Positions 16,427-24,155 of a stretch of DNA of 64,000 nucleotides are shown here, piece by piece. This DNA comes from Streptomyces shenzhenensis (GTDB lineage Bacteria > Actinomycetota > Actinomycetes > Streptomycetales > Streptomycetaceae). The position numbers were made by a program, and so were the translations under genes. Where the stretch lies: positions 186,001 through 250,000 of the forward strand of contig NZ_PENI01000010.1 of assembly GCF_003688995.1 (NCBI RefSeq), in the 5' to 3' direction. The notes beneath the pieces are model-generated. The model made no database searches. It was not told the DNA's origin and saw only the letters and a program-made list of their open reading frames with translations. Position 1 is the stretch's first letter, and each line of letters begins with the position of its first letter.

Positions 16427-17599
16427 ATGAGCAGCACCGCCATCACCGACATCGCCACGCTGGTCACCAACGATCCCTCCCTCGGACAGGGGTCCCCCCT
16501 CGGTCTGATCCAGGACGCGGCCGTCGTCATCGAGGACGACCGGGTCGTCTGGACCGGTGAATCCAGCAAAGCACCCGCCACTGACAATCGGGTCGACGCC
16601 GGCGGCCGGACGGTGCTGCCGGGCTTCGTCGACTCCCACTCGCACCTGGTCTTCGCGGGCGACCGCACCGCCGAGTTCAACGCCCGCATGTCCGGCCGCC
16701 CCTACCACGCGGGCGGCATCCGGACCACGGTGGCGGCCACCCGCGCCGCGTCGGACGGGGAACTGGAAGCGAACCTCACCCGTTATCTGTCCGAGGCGCT
16801 GCGCCAGGGCACGACCACGTTCGAGACGAAGTCCGGGTACGGCCTGACGGTCGCCGACGAGGCGCGGGCGCTGCGCATCGCCGCCGCCCACACCGACGAG
16901 GTCACCTACCTCGGCGCGCACATCGTGTCCCCGGACTACGCCGACGACCCCGCCGGGTACGTCGCCCTGGTCACCGGCGAGATGCTCGACGCCTGTGCGC
17001 CGTACGCCCGTTGGATCGACGTCTTCTGCGAGAAGGGCGCCTTCGACGGCGACCAGGCCCGGGCGATCCTCACGGCCGGCAAGGCGAAGGGCCTGCACCC
17101 CCGCGTCCACGCCAACCAGCTCTCCCACGGCCCCGGTGTGCAACTGGCGGTCGAACTGGACGCGGCGAGCGCCGACCACTGCACCCACCTCACGGCCGCG
17201 GACATCGACGCCCTCGCGAGCGGCCGCACCGTCGCGACGCTGCTGCCCGGCGCCGAGTTCTCCACGCGCGCCCAGTGGCCGGACGCCCGCCGGCTGCTGG
17301 ACGCGGGCGTCACCGTCGCGCTGTCGACGGACTGCAACCCCGGCTCGTCCTTCACGTCCTCCGTGGCCTTCTGCATCGCACTGGCCGTGCGGGACATGGG
17401 CATGACGCCGGACGAGGCGGTCTGGTCGGCCACGGCGGGCGGTGCCGCGGCCCTGCGCCGCACCGACATCGGCCGCCTCGCCCCCGGCGCGTACGCCGAT
17501 CTGACCCTCCTGGACGCCCCGAGCCACGTACACCTGGCCTACCGGCCGGGCGTGCCCCTGGTGACCGGCGTCTGGCGCCGAGGCACCCGGATCCTGTGA
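16427..17599 (+). CDS. hutI: imidazolonepropionase
   Basis: A 390-residue amidohydrolase that opens the ring of 4-imidazolone-5-propionate to give N-formimino-L-glutamate. It shows the HxH metal motif in DSHSHLVFAGDR, the ETKSGYGL substrate loop, VHANQLSHGPGVQLA, and the catalytic Asp region LSTDCNPGSS. The start ATG of MSSTAITDIATL follows GAGAAGGA; the open frame continues upstream through hutF but is not used. It is the last gene of the hut operon. A long tandem-repeat region follows with no clear terminator. Confidence 0.95.
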   Translation: MSSTAITDIATLVTNDPSLGQGSPLGLIQDAAVVIEDDRVVWTGESSKAPATDNRVDAGGRTVLPGFVDSHSHLVFAGDRTAEFNARMSGRPYHAGGIRTTVAATRAASDGELEANLTRYLSEALRQGTTTFETKSGYGLTVADEARALRIAAAHTDEVTYLGAHIVSPDYADDPAGYVALVTGEMLDACAPYARWIDVFCEKGAFDGDQARAILTAGKAKGLHPRVHANQLSHGPGVQLAVELDAASADHCTHLTAADIDALASGRTVATLLPGAEFSTRAQWPDARRLLDAGVTVALSTDCNPGSSFTSSVAFCIALAVRDMGMTPDEAVWSATAGGAAALRRTDIGRLAPGAYADLTLLDAPSHVHLAYRPGVPLVTGVWRRGTRIL

Positions 17600-17622
17600 C
17601 CCGGACCACCGCCTCCGGCGCC

Positions 17623-18325
17623 CACACCCGGACCCGCCCGGCCCCGTCAGCCGGCCTTCGCTTGCCTCCGCTCGGCCGGGGAGCGGGTTCTGTGGTCGGG
17701 GTGGGGGCGTGCGGTGGCTCGGTCAGGCGCGCGTCCGGTGCTCCCGCGCTAGCGTCGCAGTCGCCTCTGGGCGCGCCCTGTGCCCTCGCACCCGGGCCTG
17801 CCCCGCCTCGTCAGCCGCTCCCTGGTCGTCGGTGTTGGGCGGTGGGGCGGGTGTTGTGGTCGGGGTGGGGGCGCGCGGTGGCTCGGTCAGGTGCGTGTCC
17901 GGTGCTCCCGCGCTAGCGTCGCAGTCGCCTCTGAGCGCGCCCTGTGCCTTCGTCCCCGGGCCCGCCCGGCATCGTCAGCCGGTCTCCGTTCGTCGGCGTG
18001 GGCCGTGGAGCGGGTTCTGTGGTCGGGGTGCGGGTGGGTGGTGGCTCGGTCAGGTGCGCGTCCGATGCTGTCGCGCTCGCGTCGTCGCTGCTGTCCCGGC
18101 CCGACCGACGCCGCCCTCTGAGCGCGCCCTGTGCCTTCGTCCCCGGGCCCGCCCGGCATCGTCAGCCGGTCTCCGTTCGTCGGCGTGGGGCCGTGGAGCC
18201 GGTTCTGCGGTCGGGGTGCGGTCAGGTGCGTGTTCGATGCCGTCGTGCTCGCGGCGTCGTCGCTGCCCCGGCCCGGTCGGCGCCGGCCTGGGTGCGCCCT
18301 GTGTCGCCGCGCGCCCAGGCCGGCT
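17623..18325. repeat. four-copy tandem repeat, 164-187 bp units
   Basis: This intergenic stretch between convergent hutI and sigI is made of four imperfect direct copies. The shared GTCAGCCG anchor begins at 17646, 17810, 17974 and 18161 (spacings 164, 164, 187). Each unit carries a TGGTCGGGGTG block, GGCTCGGTCAGGTGCG (lost or shortened in the last copy), and GCGCGCCCTGTG. Copies 2 and 3 are the most alike; copy 4 is the most decayed. The array ends just before the sigI stop codon. No credible gene was found in it; long open frames here arise from the GC-rich repeats. Confidence 0.85.
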
Positions 18326-18340
18326 GACGTACCGGGAGGC

Positions 18341-19216
18341 TCATTCCTCCAGAGTCAGGCCCTTGCGCAGCCGTACCAACGTCCGTGACAGCAGCCGGGA
18401 CACATGCATCTGTGAGATGCCGAGTTCGTCGCCGATCTCCGACTGGGTCAGGCCGGCCACGAAGCGCAGGGAGAGGATCTTCCGGTCCCGTGGCGGGAGT
18501 TCGGCGATCAGCGGCTTCAACGACTCGACGTACTCGATGCCTTCGAGCCCGTGGTCCTCGTAGCCGATGCGGGCCGCGAGCGCGCCCTCGGCGTCGTCCT
18601 CCTCGGGCTGGGCGTCCAGCGAGGAGGCGGTGTACGCGTTCGAGGCCGCCATGCCCTCGACCACCTCGTCGTTCGAGATGCCGAGCCGCTCCGCGAGCTC
18701 GGCCACCGTCGGCGCCCGGTCCAGCTGCTGGGCCAGTTCGTCGCCCGCCTTGGCCAGGTCGAGGCGCAGCTCCTGCAGCCGGCGCGGCACGCGCACGGAC
18801 CACGAGGTGTCCCGGAAGAAACGCTTGATCTCGCCGATGATGGTCGGCATCGCGAAGGTCGGGAACTCGACACCGCGGGAGAGCTCGAAGCGGTCGATCG
18901 CCTTGATCAGGCCGATCGTGCCGACCTGGATGATGTCCTCCATCGGCTCGCTGCGGGTGCGGAAGCGGGAGGCGGCGAACTTGACGAGCGCGAGGTTGAG
19001 TTCGACGAGGGTGTTGCGGACGTACGCGAATTCGTGGGTGCCTTCCTCCAGCGACTCCAGCCGCTCGAAGAGGGTCTTGGACAGGGCCCGTGCGTCGACG
19101 GGTCCGACCTCGTCGTACGGGGGGATCTCGGGAAGCCCCGCGATGGGATCCAGCTGTTCCGGTGGGAGTGTCGACGTCGCGGTGGGGGTATGCGATGCGT
19201 CGAGCCGGGGTGACAT
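18341..19216 (-). CDS. sigI: SigB/SigF-family RNA polymerase sigma factor
   Basis: A 291-residue sigma-70 of the SigB/SigF/SigG group, with regions 2 (EDIIQVGTIGLIKAIDRFELSRGVEFPTFAMPTIIGEIKRFFRD), 3 (ELAQQLDRAPTVAELAERLGIS) and 4 (LPPRDRKILSLRFVAGLTQSEIGDELGISQMHVSRLLSRTLVRLR). The start ATG of MSPRLD has GGAGG six bases upstream; ATGs at 19228 and 19240 are also in frame. The arrangement, with a divergent STAS gene and then an HATPase gene, matches the SigI-ArsI-PrsI partner switch of S. coelicolor, so I use those names. If so, activity is set by sequestration in PrsI rather than only by transcription. Confidence 0.88.
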   Translation of the reverse strand: MSPRLDASHTPTATSTLPPEQLDPIAGLPEIPPYDEVGPVDARALSKTLFERLESLEEGTHEFAYVRNTLVELNLALVKFAASRFRTRSEPMEDIIQVGTIGLIKAIDRFELSRGVEFPTFAMPTIIGEIKRFFRDTSWSVRVPRRLQELRLDLAKAGDELAQQLDRAPTVAELAERLGISNDEVVEGMAASNAYTASSLDAQPEEDDAEGALAARIGYEDHGLEGIEYVESLKPLIAELPPRDRKILSLRFVAGLTQSEIGDELGISQMHVSRLLSRTLVRLRKGLTLEE

Positions 19217-19521
19217 GGTGTCCTCCATCGTTCTCGGCATTTGGCTGCCGAAGCCATGCGTGCACTGCGGTGTGCGGCGCCTCCAAAGCCGGCCGTGTCG
19301 GTTTGTGTGTCCTTACTAGCCCTACCCGCTTCACCAAGGCCGTTGCAAGTGGCTTTTGTTGGCATATGTCCAATTGTGTGCGGTTGTTCGGCTGTCGGAG
19401 TGCGTACGGAAGGCGTAGTGTTCGAGGGCACCGGCGGAGCCCCGGCAGCACATGCGCACGAATATCGACAGGGCATCGGCGGGGCATCAGTCAGCAGCCA
19501 CGACCTCGGGAGACAGACGGC
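19217..19521. promoter_or_regulatory. divergent sigI/arsI intergenic region
   Basis: A 305-bp gap between divergent sigI and arsI. It is less GC-rich than its surroundings (for example around GGCTTTTGTTGGCATATG near 19350), as expected for promoters. I could not identify a confident SigB-type GTTT-N14-GGGTAT promoter or a vegetative one, and no small gene is convincing. Confidence 0.35.
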
Positions 19522-19899
19522 ATGGACCGCGGGACGGTCGGCAGCGCACAGTCGGGCCGGCTTCTGGTGGAGGTGCGGGAAGCGGGCTCCAGCGCAGTGG
19601 TGGCACCGGCGGGTGAGCTGGATCACCACACCGCCGATCTGCTGCGCGAGCCCCTCGACGACCTCCTCGACAAAGGGTTCTCCCGACTCGTCGTGGACTG
19701 CTCACGGCTGGAGTTCTGCGACTCCACGGGCCTCAACGTGCTGCTCGGCACCCGACTGAAAGCGGAGGCCGCCGGGGGTGGGGTGCATCTGGCGGCCATG
19801 CAGCCGGTGGTGGCCAGGGTGTTCGAGATCACCGGGGCGGAGGCGGTCTTCACCGTCCACGACTCCGTCGAGGCGGCCCTGGTCGACGAGACCGGCTGA
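19522..19899 (+). CDS. arsI: STAS-domain anti-anti-sigma factor
   Basis: A 125-residue STAS protein of the SpoIIAA/RsbV class. The phosphorylatable serine is Ser68 in LEFCDSTGLN; the fold is otherwise complete (VVAPAGELDHHTADLL at the start, HLAAMQPVVARVFEITGAEAVF later). Unphosphorylated protein would bind the anti-sigma kinase and free the sigma factor. It is followed at 19922 by a GC hairpin and, 215 bp on, by the HATPase gene on the same strand. The names follow the published SigI system in S. coelicolor (ArsI anti-anti-sigma, PrsI anti-sigma), as I recall it. Confidence 0.87.
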   Translation: MDRGTVGSAQSGRLLVEVREAGSSAVVAPAGELDHHTADLLREPLDDLLDKGFSRLVVDCSRLEFCDSTGLNVLLGTRLKAEAAGGGVHLAAMQPVVARVFEITGAEAVFTVHDSVEAALVDETG

Positions 19900-19921
19900 G
19901 ACCTGCCGTGGAGCTTCCCGG

Positions 19922-19944
19922 ACACCCCGAATCGGGGGGTGTTT
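19922..19944 (+). terminator. hairpin between arsI and prsI
   Basis: ACACCCC (19922-19928) pairs with GGGGTGT (19936-19942) across a 7-nt loop, followed by TT. It lies 23 bp after the arsI stop and could be a weak terminator or attenuator that lowers prsI relative to arsI. Confidence 0.4.
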
Positions 19945-20114
19945 CGACGGGTGCGCCGGGCAGGAGACATCCTGGACCGGTGGGCCTCCGAAGGTGTCGC
20001 GGAACCGATGGACGACCTGCGGACGACGTAGGTGCCGACGAGTGCCGACCACTACTGATTGCTGAACGTGAACTGCTCGATCGTGAACTGGTGAATCGGT
20101 GAGGTGAAGCGCTG

Positions 20115-20651
20115 ATGAGCACCACCCGGCCTTACCCGCCGGGCGACCGCGACCCGGAGCCGAGCGGCGCTTCCGGGGCGTCCGAGGGGGGAGCGCCGGA
20201 TGACGGCGCGTCCACGGGGGCAGCGGCCGTACCGCCGGAGGGTCCACAGGCCCGCAGACTCCGTCTGGACGGCGAGAGTGGCGTCGTTCCGCTCGCCCGT
20301 GACTTCGCCCGCCAGGCGCTGTACGCGTGGGGCTGGCTGCCCGCTGCCTCAGCCGACCAGCGGGCCGCCGCCGAGGACGTGCTGCTCGTCGTCTCCGAGC
20401 TGGTCACCAACGCGTGTCTGCACGCCGAGGGCCCCGAGGAACTGCTCCTCGCCCTCGACAACAAGGTGATCCGCATCGAGGTCTCCGACCGCGGCACCGG
20501 CCAGCCGGCACCCCGCACCCCGCACCGCGCGGGGCGTCCCGGTGGGCACGGCATGTTCATCGTGCAGCGGCTGTGTCTGGACTGGGGTGTGGTGCGGACT
20601 CCAGGCGTGGCCGGCAAACGAGTCTGGGCCGAACTGGGCGCACCGGCTTGA
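20115..20651 (+). CDS. prsI: anti-sigma factor, HATPase_c serine kinase (RsbW/SpoIIAB type)
   Basis: A 178-residue GHKL-ATPase anti-sigma factor. The N-box is ELVTNACLHA (Asn99), G1 is SDRGTG (Asp125) and G2 is GGHGMF (143-148). The first ~45 residues are a Pro/Gly/Ala/Glu-rich disordered leader before RRLRLDG. It should bind SigI and phosphorylate the adjacent STAS protein. Its 3' end is the apparent seed of the repeats downstream: a degraded copy of the last ~170 bp lies at 20720-20842, and the stop-codon context recurs every 41 bp after that. Confidence 0.87.
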   Translation: MSTTRPYPPGDRDPEPSGASGASEGGAPDDGASTGAAAVPPEGPQARRLRLDGESGVVPLARDFARQALYAWGWLPAASADQRAAAEDVLLVVSELVTNACLHAEGPEELLLALDNKVIRIEVSDRGTGQPAPRTPHRAGRPGGHGMFIVQRLCLDWGVVRTPGVAGKRVWAELGAPA

Positions 20652-20719
20652 GCCGTGCGTCCCGGGTGGTTACGCCGGGGGCGTCGGTTTGGGGGAGTGC
20701 CTTCGCGGCGGTTCGCTAC

Positions 20720-20842
20720 CGAGGTCTCCGACCGCCCGGGGCGCCTTGGTGGGCATGGCTGTTCATCGTGCGGTGGCCGCGTCTGCGGGTTCCGGGTGCG
20801 GCCGGCAAACGAGTCCGGGCCGAACTGGGCGCACCGGCCTGA
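20720..20842 (+). repeat. degraded duplicate of the prsI 3' end
   Basis: This segment repeats prsI from its IEVSDR codons (CGAGGTCTCCGACCGC) to the stop codon. It lacks about 30 bp after the G1 box and has at least one single-base deletion that breaks the frame. It retains GGCCGGCAAACGAGTC and GGGCCGAACTGGGCGCACCGG, then a TGA in the same context as the true stop (20649). It is a non-coding relic of a local duplication. Confidence 0.8.
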
Positions 20843-21285
20843 GCCATGGGTCCCGGGCGGTCATGTCGGCGGCATCGGTCTGACGCGTACGTCCCTGGCG
20901 GTCCCGCCGAACGCGTCGGCCTGACGCGTACGTCCCCGGCGGTCAGGTCGGGCGCGTCGGTCTGGCCGCGCGCCTTCGCGGCGGCGCGCTGGGCCGAACT
21001 GGGTACGTCGCGCTGAGCCGTACCCCCGGTTGTCACGCCCGGCGCCTCGGCCTGCCTCGTGCGTCTCGGTGGTCATGCTGGGCGCATCGCCCTGAGTCGT
21101 GGGTCCCGGGCGGTCACGCCGTACGCGTCGGCCTGACGCGTACGTCCCCGGTGGTCATGCTGGGCGCGTCGGCCCGACCCCTACGTCCCCGGCGGGCGTG
21201 CCACGCGTGTCGCCCTGAGCTGTAGCTCACCCGTGGTCATGCCAGGCGCGTCCGTCTGGCCGTGTGCCTCCCGGGCACCTCCCTC
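20840..21285. repeat. 41-bp tandem repeat array derived from prsI stop region
   Basis: Degenerate tandem units anchored on CTGACGCGTACGTCCCCGG (or TGAGCC variants). The anchor T falls at 20840, 20881, 20922, 20963, 21014, 21053, 21093, 21134, 21175, 21216 and 21257, nearly always 41 bp apart. The 51-bp step at 21014 coincides with another fragment of the prsI end (GGGCCGAACTGGG). The same context surrounds the real prsI stop at 20649. No gene is supported in 20652-21409. Confidence 0.85.
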
Positions 21286-21409
21286 CCCCCAACCCCCTCC
21301 CATGTGCGCCGGATCGTCACAACTCCGGCCTGTGCCGTGTCTTCCCTCCTCGCGGGCCCCGGCGTACCTTGACGGCCCATCTGATGTGCCGTCAGGAACG
21401 GGGTGGACC

Positions 21410-22129
21410 GTGTCGTACCCGAAACGAACCGCCGCGCTCGCGTCCGCCGCGGCGCTGGCCGGCTCGGTGGTGCTGCTGGCCGCGCCCGCGGCGCGGGCCG
21501 ATGTCGTCGACGTCGACTACCAGTGCAAGACGCCGATCGGCGACAAGAGCGCGGTGTCGCCCATCGACATCAAGGGCGTCAAGAGCGGCAACAGCTACAA
21601 GATCACCATGTCCTGGCAGAAGGGCGTCTCGTCCAGCCCGGTCGAGCTGGGCAAGGGCGCCATGAACCCGAGCGCCACCATCGAGCTGGGCGGCGCCGAC
21701 AGCGGCACGATGACGGTGTCGGGCCCCGCCAACCAGGCCGCGATCCCCGCGAACACGCCCATCAAGATCAGTGACCTGAGCAGCACCTACACGCCGAAGA
21801 AGTCGGGCAAGGTCACCTTCACGGCGGGCATCCTCACCATCAAGGCGCTCGGCACCACGACGACCTGCACGCCGTCCAACGATCCCAAGCCCTCGCTGAC
21901 CCTCGACGTCACGGCGGCCGGCGGCTCCTCCGGCTCGTCGGACTCCTCGGGTTCGTCCGGGGGCTCCGCCGCGTCCTCCCGGAGCGGCGGCGACTCCGCC
22001 GGGCAGCTCCCGCAGACCGGCCCCGAGGACTCCGCGATCGCCCTCGGCACGCTCGGCGGCACGGTCCTGCTCGCCGGTCTGGCCGGCGTCCTGTGGGTGA
22101 CACGGCGTCACCAGCCCGTGCGCCGCTGA
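21410..22129 (+). CDS. secreted surface protein with LPQTG sortase-type C-terminus
   Basis: A 239-residue exported protein. Signal peptide about 1-30 (cleavage after AARA). A ~135-residue domain follows, starting DYQCKTPIGDKSAVSP and ending ALGTTTTCTPS, with two cysteines at its borders. After a Ser/Gly linker comes LPQTG (200-204), a hydrophobic stretch and a basic tail, the layout of a sortase substrate. The same domain recurs as the second domain of the protein at 24152. I do not know its function. The start is the GTG of MSYPKR, preceded by AGGAACGGGG. It heads a four-gene operon of exported proteins. Confidence 0.8.
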   Translation: MSYPKRTAALASAAALAGSVVLLAAPAARADVVDVDYQCKTPIGDKSAVSPIDIKGVKSGNSYKITMSWQKGVSSSPVELGKGAMNPSATIELGGADSGTMTVSGPANQAAIPANTPIKISDLSSTYTPKKSGKVTFTAGILTIKALGTTTTCTPSNDPKPSLTLDVTAAGGSSGSSDSSGSSGGSAASSRSGGDSAGQLPQTGPEDSAIALGTLGGTVLLAGLAGVLWVTRRHQPVRR

Positions 22130-22158
22130 ACCCCCGGGCCCGACCGCTGGAGCCGCCG

Positions 22159-23067
22159 ATGCCGTCCGCCGCCCGTGCCCTGTGTCTGTCCCTGCTCACC
22201 CTGCTGCCCCTGCTCGGCGCCGCCCCGACGACAGCGGCGGCCGGCCGGCCCGGCCCTGTCACGGGGCCCGGGCAGTCCCCGCCGGCCGCCGGGCCCACGG
22301 GCTGGTCCCTGGCGCCCGCCGGCGGCGGCCGGCCGTCGTTCTACGCCGAGGGCACGCCCGGGACGGTCCTGCGGGACACCGTCTCCGTGACCAACCGGAG
22401 CGCCGAACCGGTCACGCTGCGGCTGCGCGGCACCGGCCTGCGCGTCACCTTCGCCGGGACCGGCGTCCGGGTTCCCGCCCGCACCCGCGCCGACGTCCCG
22501 TTCACGGTGGCCGTGCCCACGGCGGCCGGAACCGGCGACCGCTCCGGAACGATCGTTGCCCAGGACGGCCACGGCGGGACCCGAACCGTGCGGATCCGGC
22601 TGCGCGTCGGCGGCCCCGCGCTGTCCGCGCTGACAGTCGAGAAGCCGGCCGTGCACGCGGACCGCATCACGTACGAGCTGGTCAACCGCGGTACGACCGT
22701 CCTCGTACCGCGGCTCGCGGTGCGCGCCGACGGCGTCTTCGGCCGGGTCCTGGACCGGGCCCCGCGCACCCTGCCCGTCCGGCTGGCCCCCGGCCGACGG
22801 CTGCGGCTGAGCGAGCCGTGGCCCGACCGGCCCGCCCTGGACGCGGTCGACGTGCGGCTGACGGTGACCGCGCCGGGTGGGGCGCGTGCCACGGCGGACA
22901 CGTCGGTGCGGTTCGTGCCCTGGGGCGCGATCGGCGCCGGGGCCGCGGTGGTGGCCGGCGCGGCGGCGGCGCTCGCCGTACGCCGTCGCGGGCGCGGCCG
23001 CCGCACGGCCGGTGCCGAGGACGAAGTCCCCCGTACGGAGATTGAGTTGACGGGAGCGGTGATGTGA
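22159..23067 (+). CDS. membrane-anchored Ig-like surface protein, WxLIP (DUF916)-like
   Basis: A 302-residue protein with a signal peptide (about 1-28), an Ala/Pro/Gly linker, and a first beta domain (FYAEGTPGTVLRDTVSVTNRSAEPVTLRLRGT...) resembling the DUF916 peptidoglycan-binding part of WxL-interacting proteins. A second beta domain (PRLAVRADGVFGRVLD...RATADTSVRFVPW) is followed by a single membrane span at about 255-274 and an RRRGRGRR cytoplasmic tail. Signal - DUF916-like - second domain - TM - basic tail is the WxLIP plan known from Firmicutes; the match is by eye. The gene lies 29 bp after the LPQTG gene and overlaps the next one. Confidence 0.72.
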   Translation: MPSAARALCLSLLTLLPLLGAAPTTAAAGRPGPVTGPGQSPPAAGPTGWSLAPAGGGRPSFYAEGTPGTVLRDTVSVTNRSAEPVTLRLRGTGLRVTFAGTGVRVPARTRADVPFTVAVPTAAGTGDRSGTIVAQDGHGGTRTVRIRLRVGGPALSALTVEKPAVHADRITYELVNRGTTVLVPRLAVRADGVFGRVLDRAPRTLPVRLAPGRRLRLSEPWPDRPALDAVDVRLTVTAPGGARATADTSVRFVPWGAIGAGAAVVAGAAAALAVRRRGRGRRTAGAEDEVPRTEIELTGAVM

Positions 23068-24155
23068 GCGGCAAGCTGCGGATCCCGGTGCTGACGGCGG
23101 TGCTCGCCTTGCTTCTGCTGCCGCTCGCGGCCCCGGCGCAGGCGGTGCAGCGGCCCGCCGTCGACCTGTCCGCGTCCCAGGCGGGCACCGGAGGGACGAT
23201 CACCGTCAGCGGCAGCGGCTGGCGGCCGCACACGCTGCTGATGCTGCTGATCTGCGGGCGGGCCACGCCCGCGCGGGGCGTGCTCGGCGGCACCAACTCC
23301 TGCGCCAACGGTGACGGCCGGGCCGTCACGACCGACGCCGAGGGCGGCTTCAGCAGGAAACTGCCGGTCGTCGAGCCGCCGGTGCCGTGCCCGTGCGTGG
23401 TGCACGTGGCCACCGTGACCGGCGCCCAGGCCGTCGCGGACGCCGAGTTCCAGGTCGCCGGGCACGCCGTCGAGCCGCTGCCCGCCGAGTCAGCCGCCGG
23501 GCGTCTCGCCGTGCTCTCCGACACCCGGCTCGACGGGTCCAGCGGGGTGCTCACCTGGTTCGGCGCGCCTCCCGCCCGGACGCTGGTCTTCACCGTGGGC
23601 AACCTCGGGTCGACGGCCGTCCGGAACCCCGTGTTCCAAGTCGGCACCGCGCACGGCGTGTTCGCCCCGCAGTGGGACGAGCAGCAGTGGCGCGGCACCC
23701 TCGCGCCCGGCAAGAAGGCGCAGATCAAGCTGCCCGTGGAACTCGCGGCCGGGGCGCACGGCGACTACACCGTCTCGCTGCGGTACGGCGGCAAGGTCCT
23801 CGCCGAGCAGCCCTGGGGCGTGGGCCGGCCCTGGGGCGTGACGCTGTTCTGGATCCTGCTCTGCCTGGTCGTACCGGCCGCCGTGTTCCGGGTCGGCCTG
23901 GCCGTGGTGGACCGGGTACGGCCGCGCCGGGCGGGCGGCGTACGCCACCGCGGGCTGCCCCGGCCGGCGTTCCGGCTGCCGTGGCCGGCGCTCCGGGCGC
24001 CCGGGCCCCCGGCGCGGGCCGCCGAGCCCGCCACGACCTCGACCCTGCCGTGGTTCACCCCGGACCGTGGTCCGGGCACGGCCGGTCGGCTCTCCGCACC
24101 GCACGACGACAGCCCGACGAGTCCTACGACTCCCACCACGAAGGGACCCACGTGA
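23064..24155 (+). CDS. membrane-anchored secreted protein with neocarzinostatin-like domain
   Basis: A 363-residue protein. After a signal peptide (about 1-27), the first ~110 residues (VDLSASQAGTGGTITVSGSGW, LLMLLICG, SCANGDGRAVTTDAEGGFS, PCPCVVHVAT) follow the spacing of the neocarzinostatin-type Ig fold. A second beta-rich domain follows (LVFTVGNLGSTAVRNPVFQVGT), then a membrane span at about 257-282 and an 80-residue Arg/Pro-rich cytoplasmic tail. It overlaps both neighbours by 4 bp (GTGA), so production is stoichiometrically coupled to the surface proteins. The function is unknown. Confidence 0.72.
   Translation: MSGKLRIPVLTAVLALLLLPLAAPAQAVQRPAVDLSASQAGTGGTITVSGSGWRPHTLLMLLICGRATPARGVLGGTNSCANGDGRAVTTDAEGGFSRKLPVVEPPVPCPCVVHVATVTGAQAVADAEFQVAGHAVEPLPAESAAGRLAVLSDTRLDGSSGVLTWFGAPPARTLVFTVGNLGSTAVRNPVFQVGTAHGVFAPQWDEQQWRGTLAPGKKAQIKLPVELAAGAHGDYTVSLRYGGKVLAEQPWGVGRPWGVTLFWILLCLVVPAAVFRVGLAVVDRVRPRRAGGVRHRGLPRPAFRLPWPALRAPGPPARAAEPATTSTLPWFTPDRGPGTAGRLSAPHDDSPTSPTTPTTKGPT

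Noticed and set aside
17623..18325. Possible CRISPR array or coding region in the hutI-sigI gap
   Set aside because: Units are 164-187 bp and directly contiguous, without short identical repeats and unique spacers. Open frames in this gap follow the repeat period and GC bias and lack protein-like composition.
19908..20102. 64-codon open frame between arsI and prsI
   Set aside because: Composition is Arg/Gly/Pro-rich without a ribosome site, and it overlaps the terminator-like hairpin at 19922. It is probably non-coding leader of prsI.
20840..21285. 41-bp period array as a CRISPR
   Set aside because: The whole unit is repeated and degenerate; there are no spacers and no cas genes. It derives from the neighbouring gene end.
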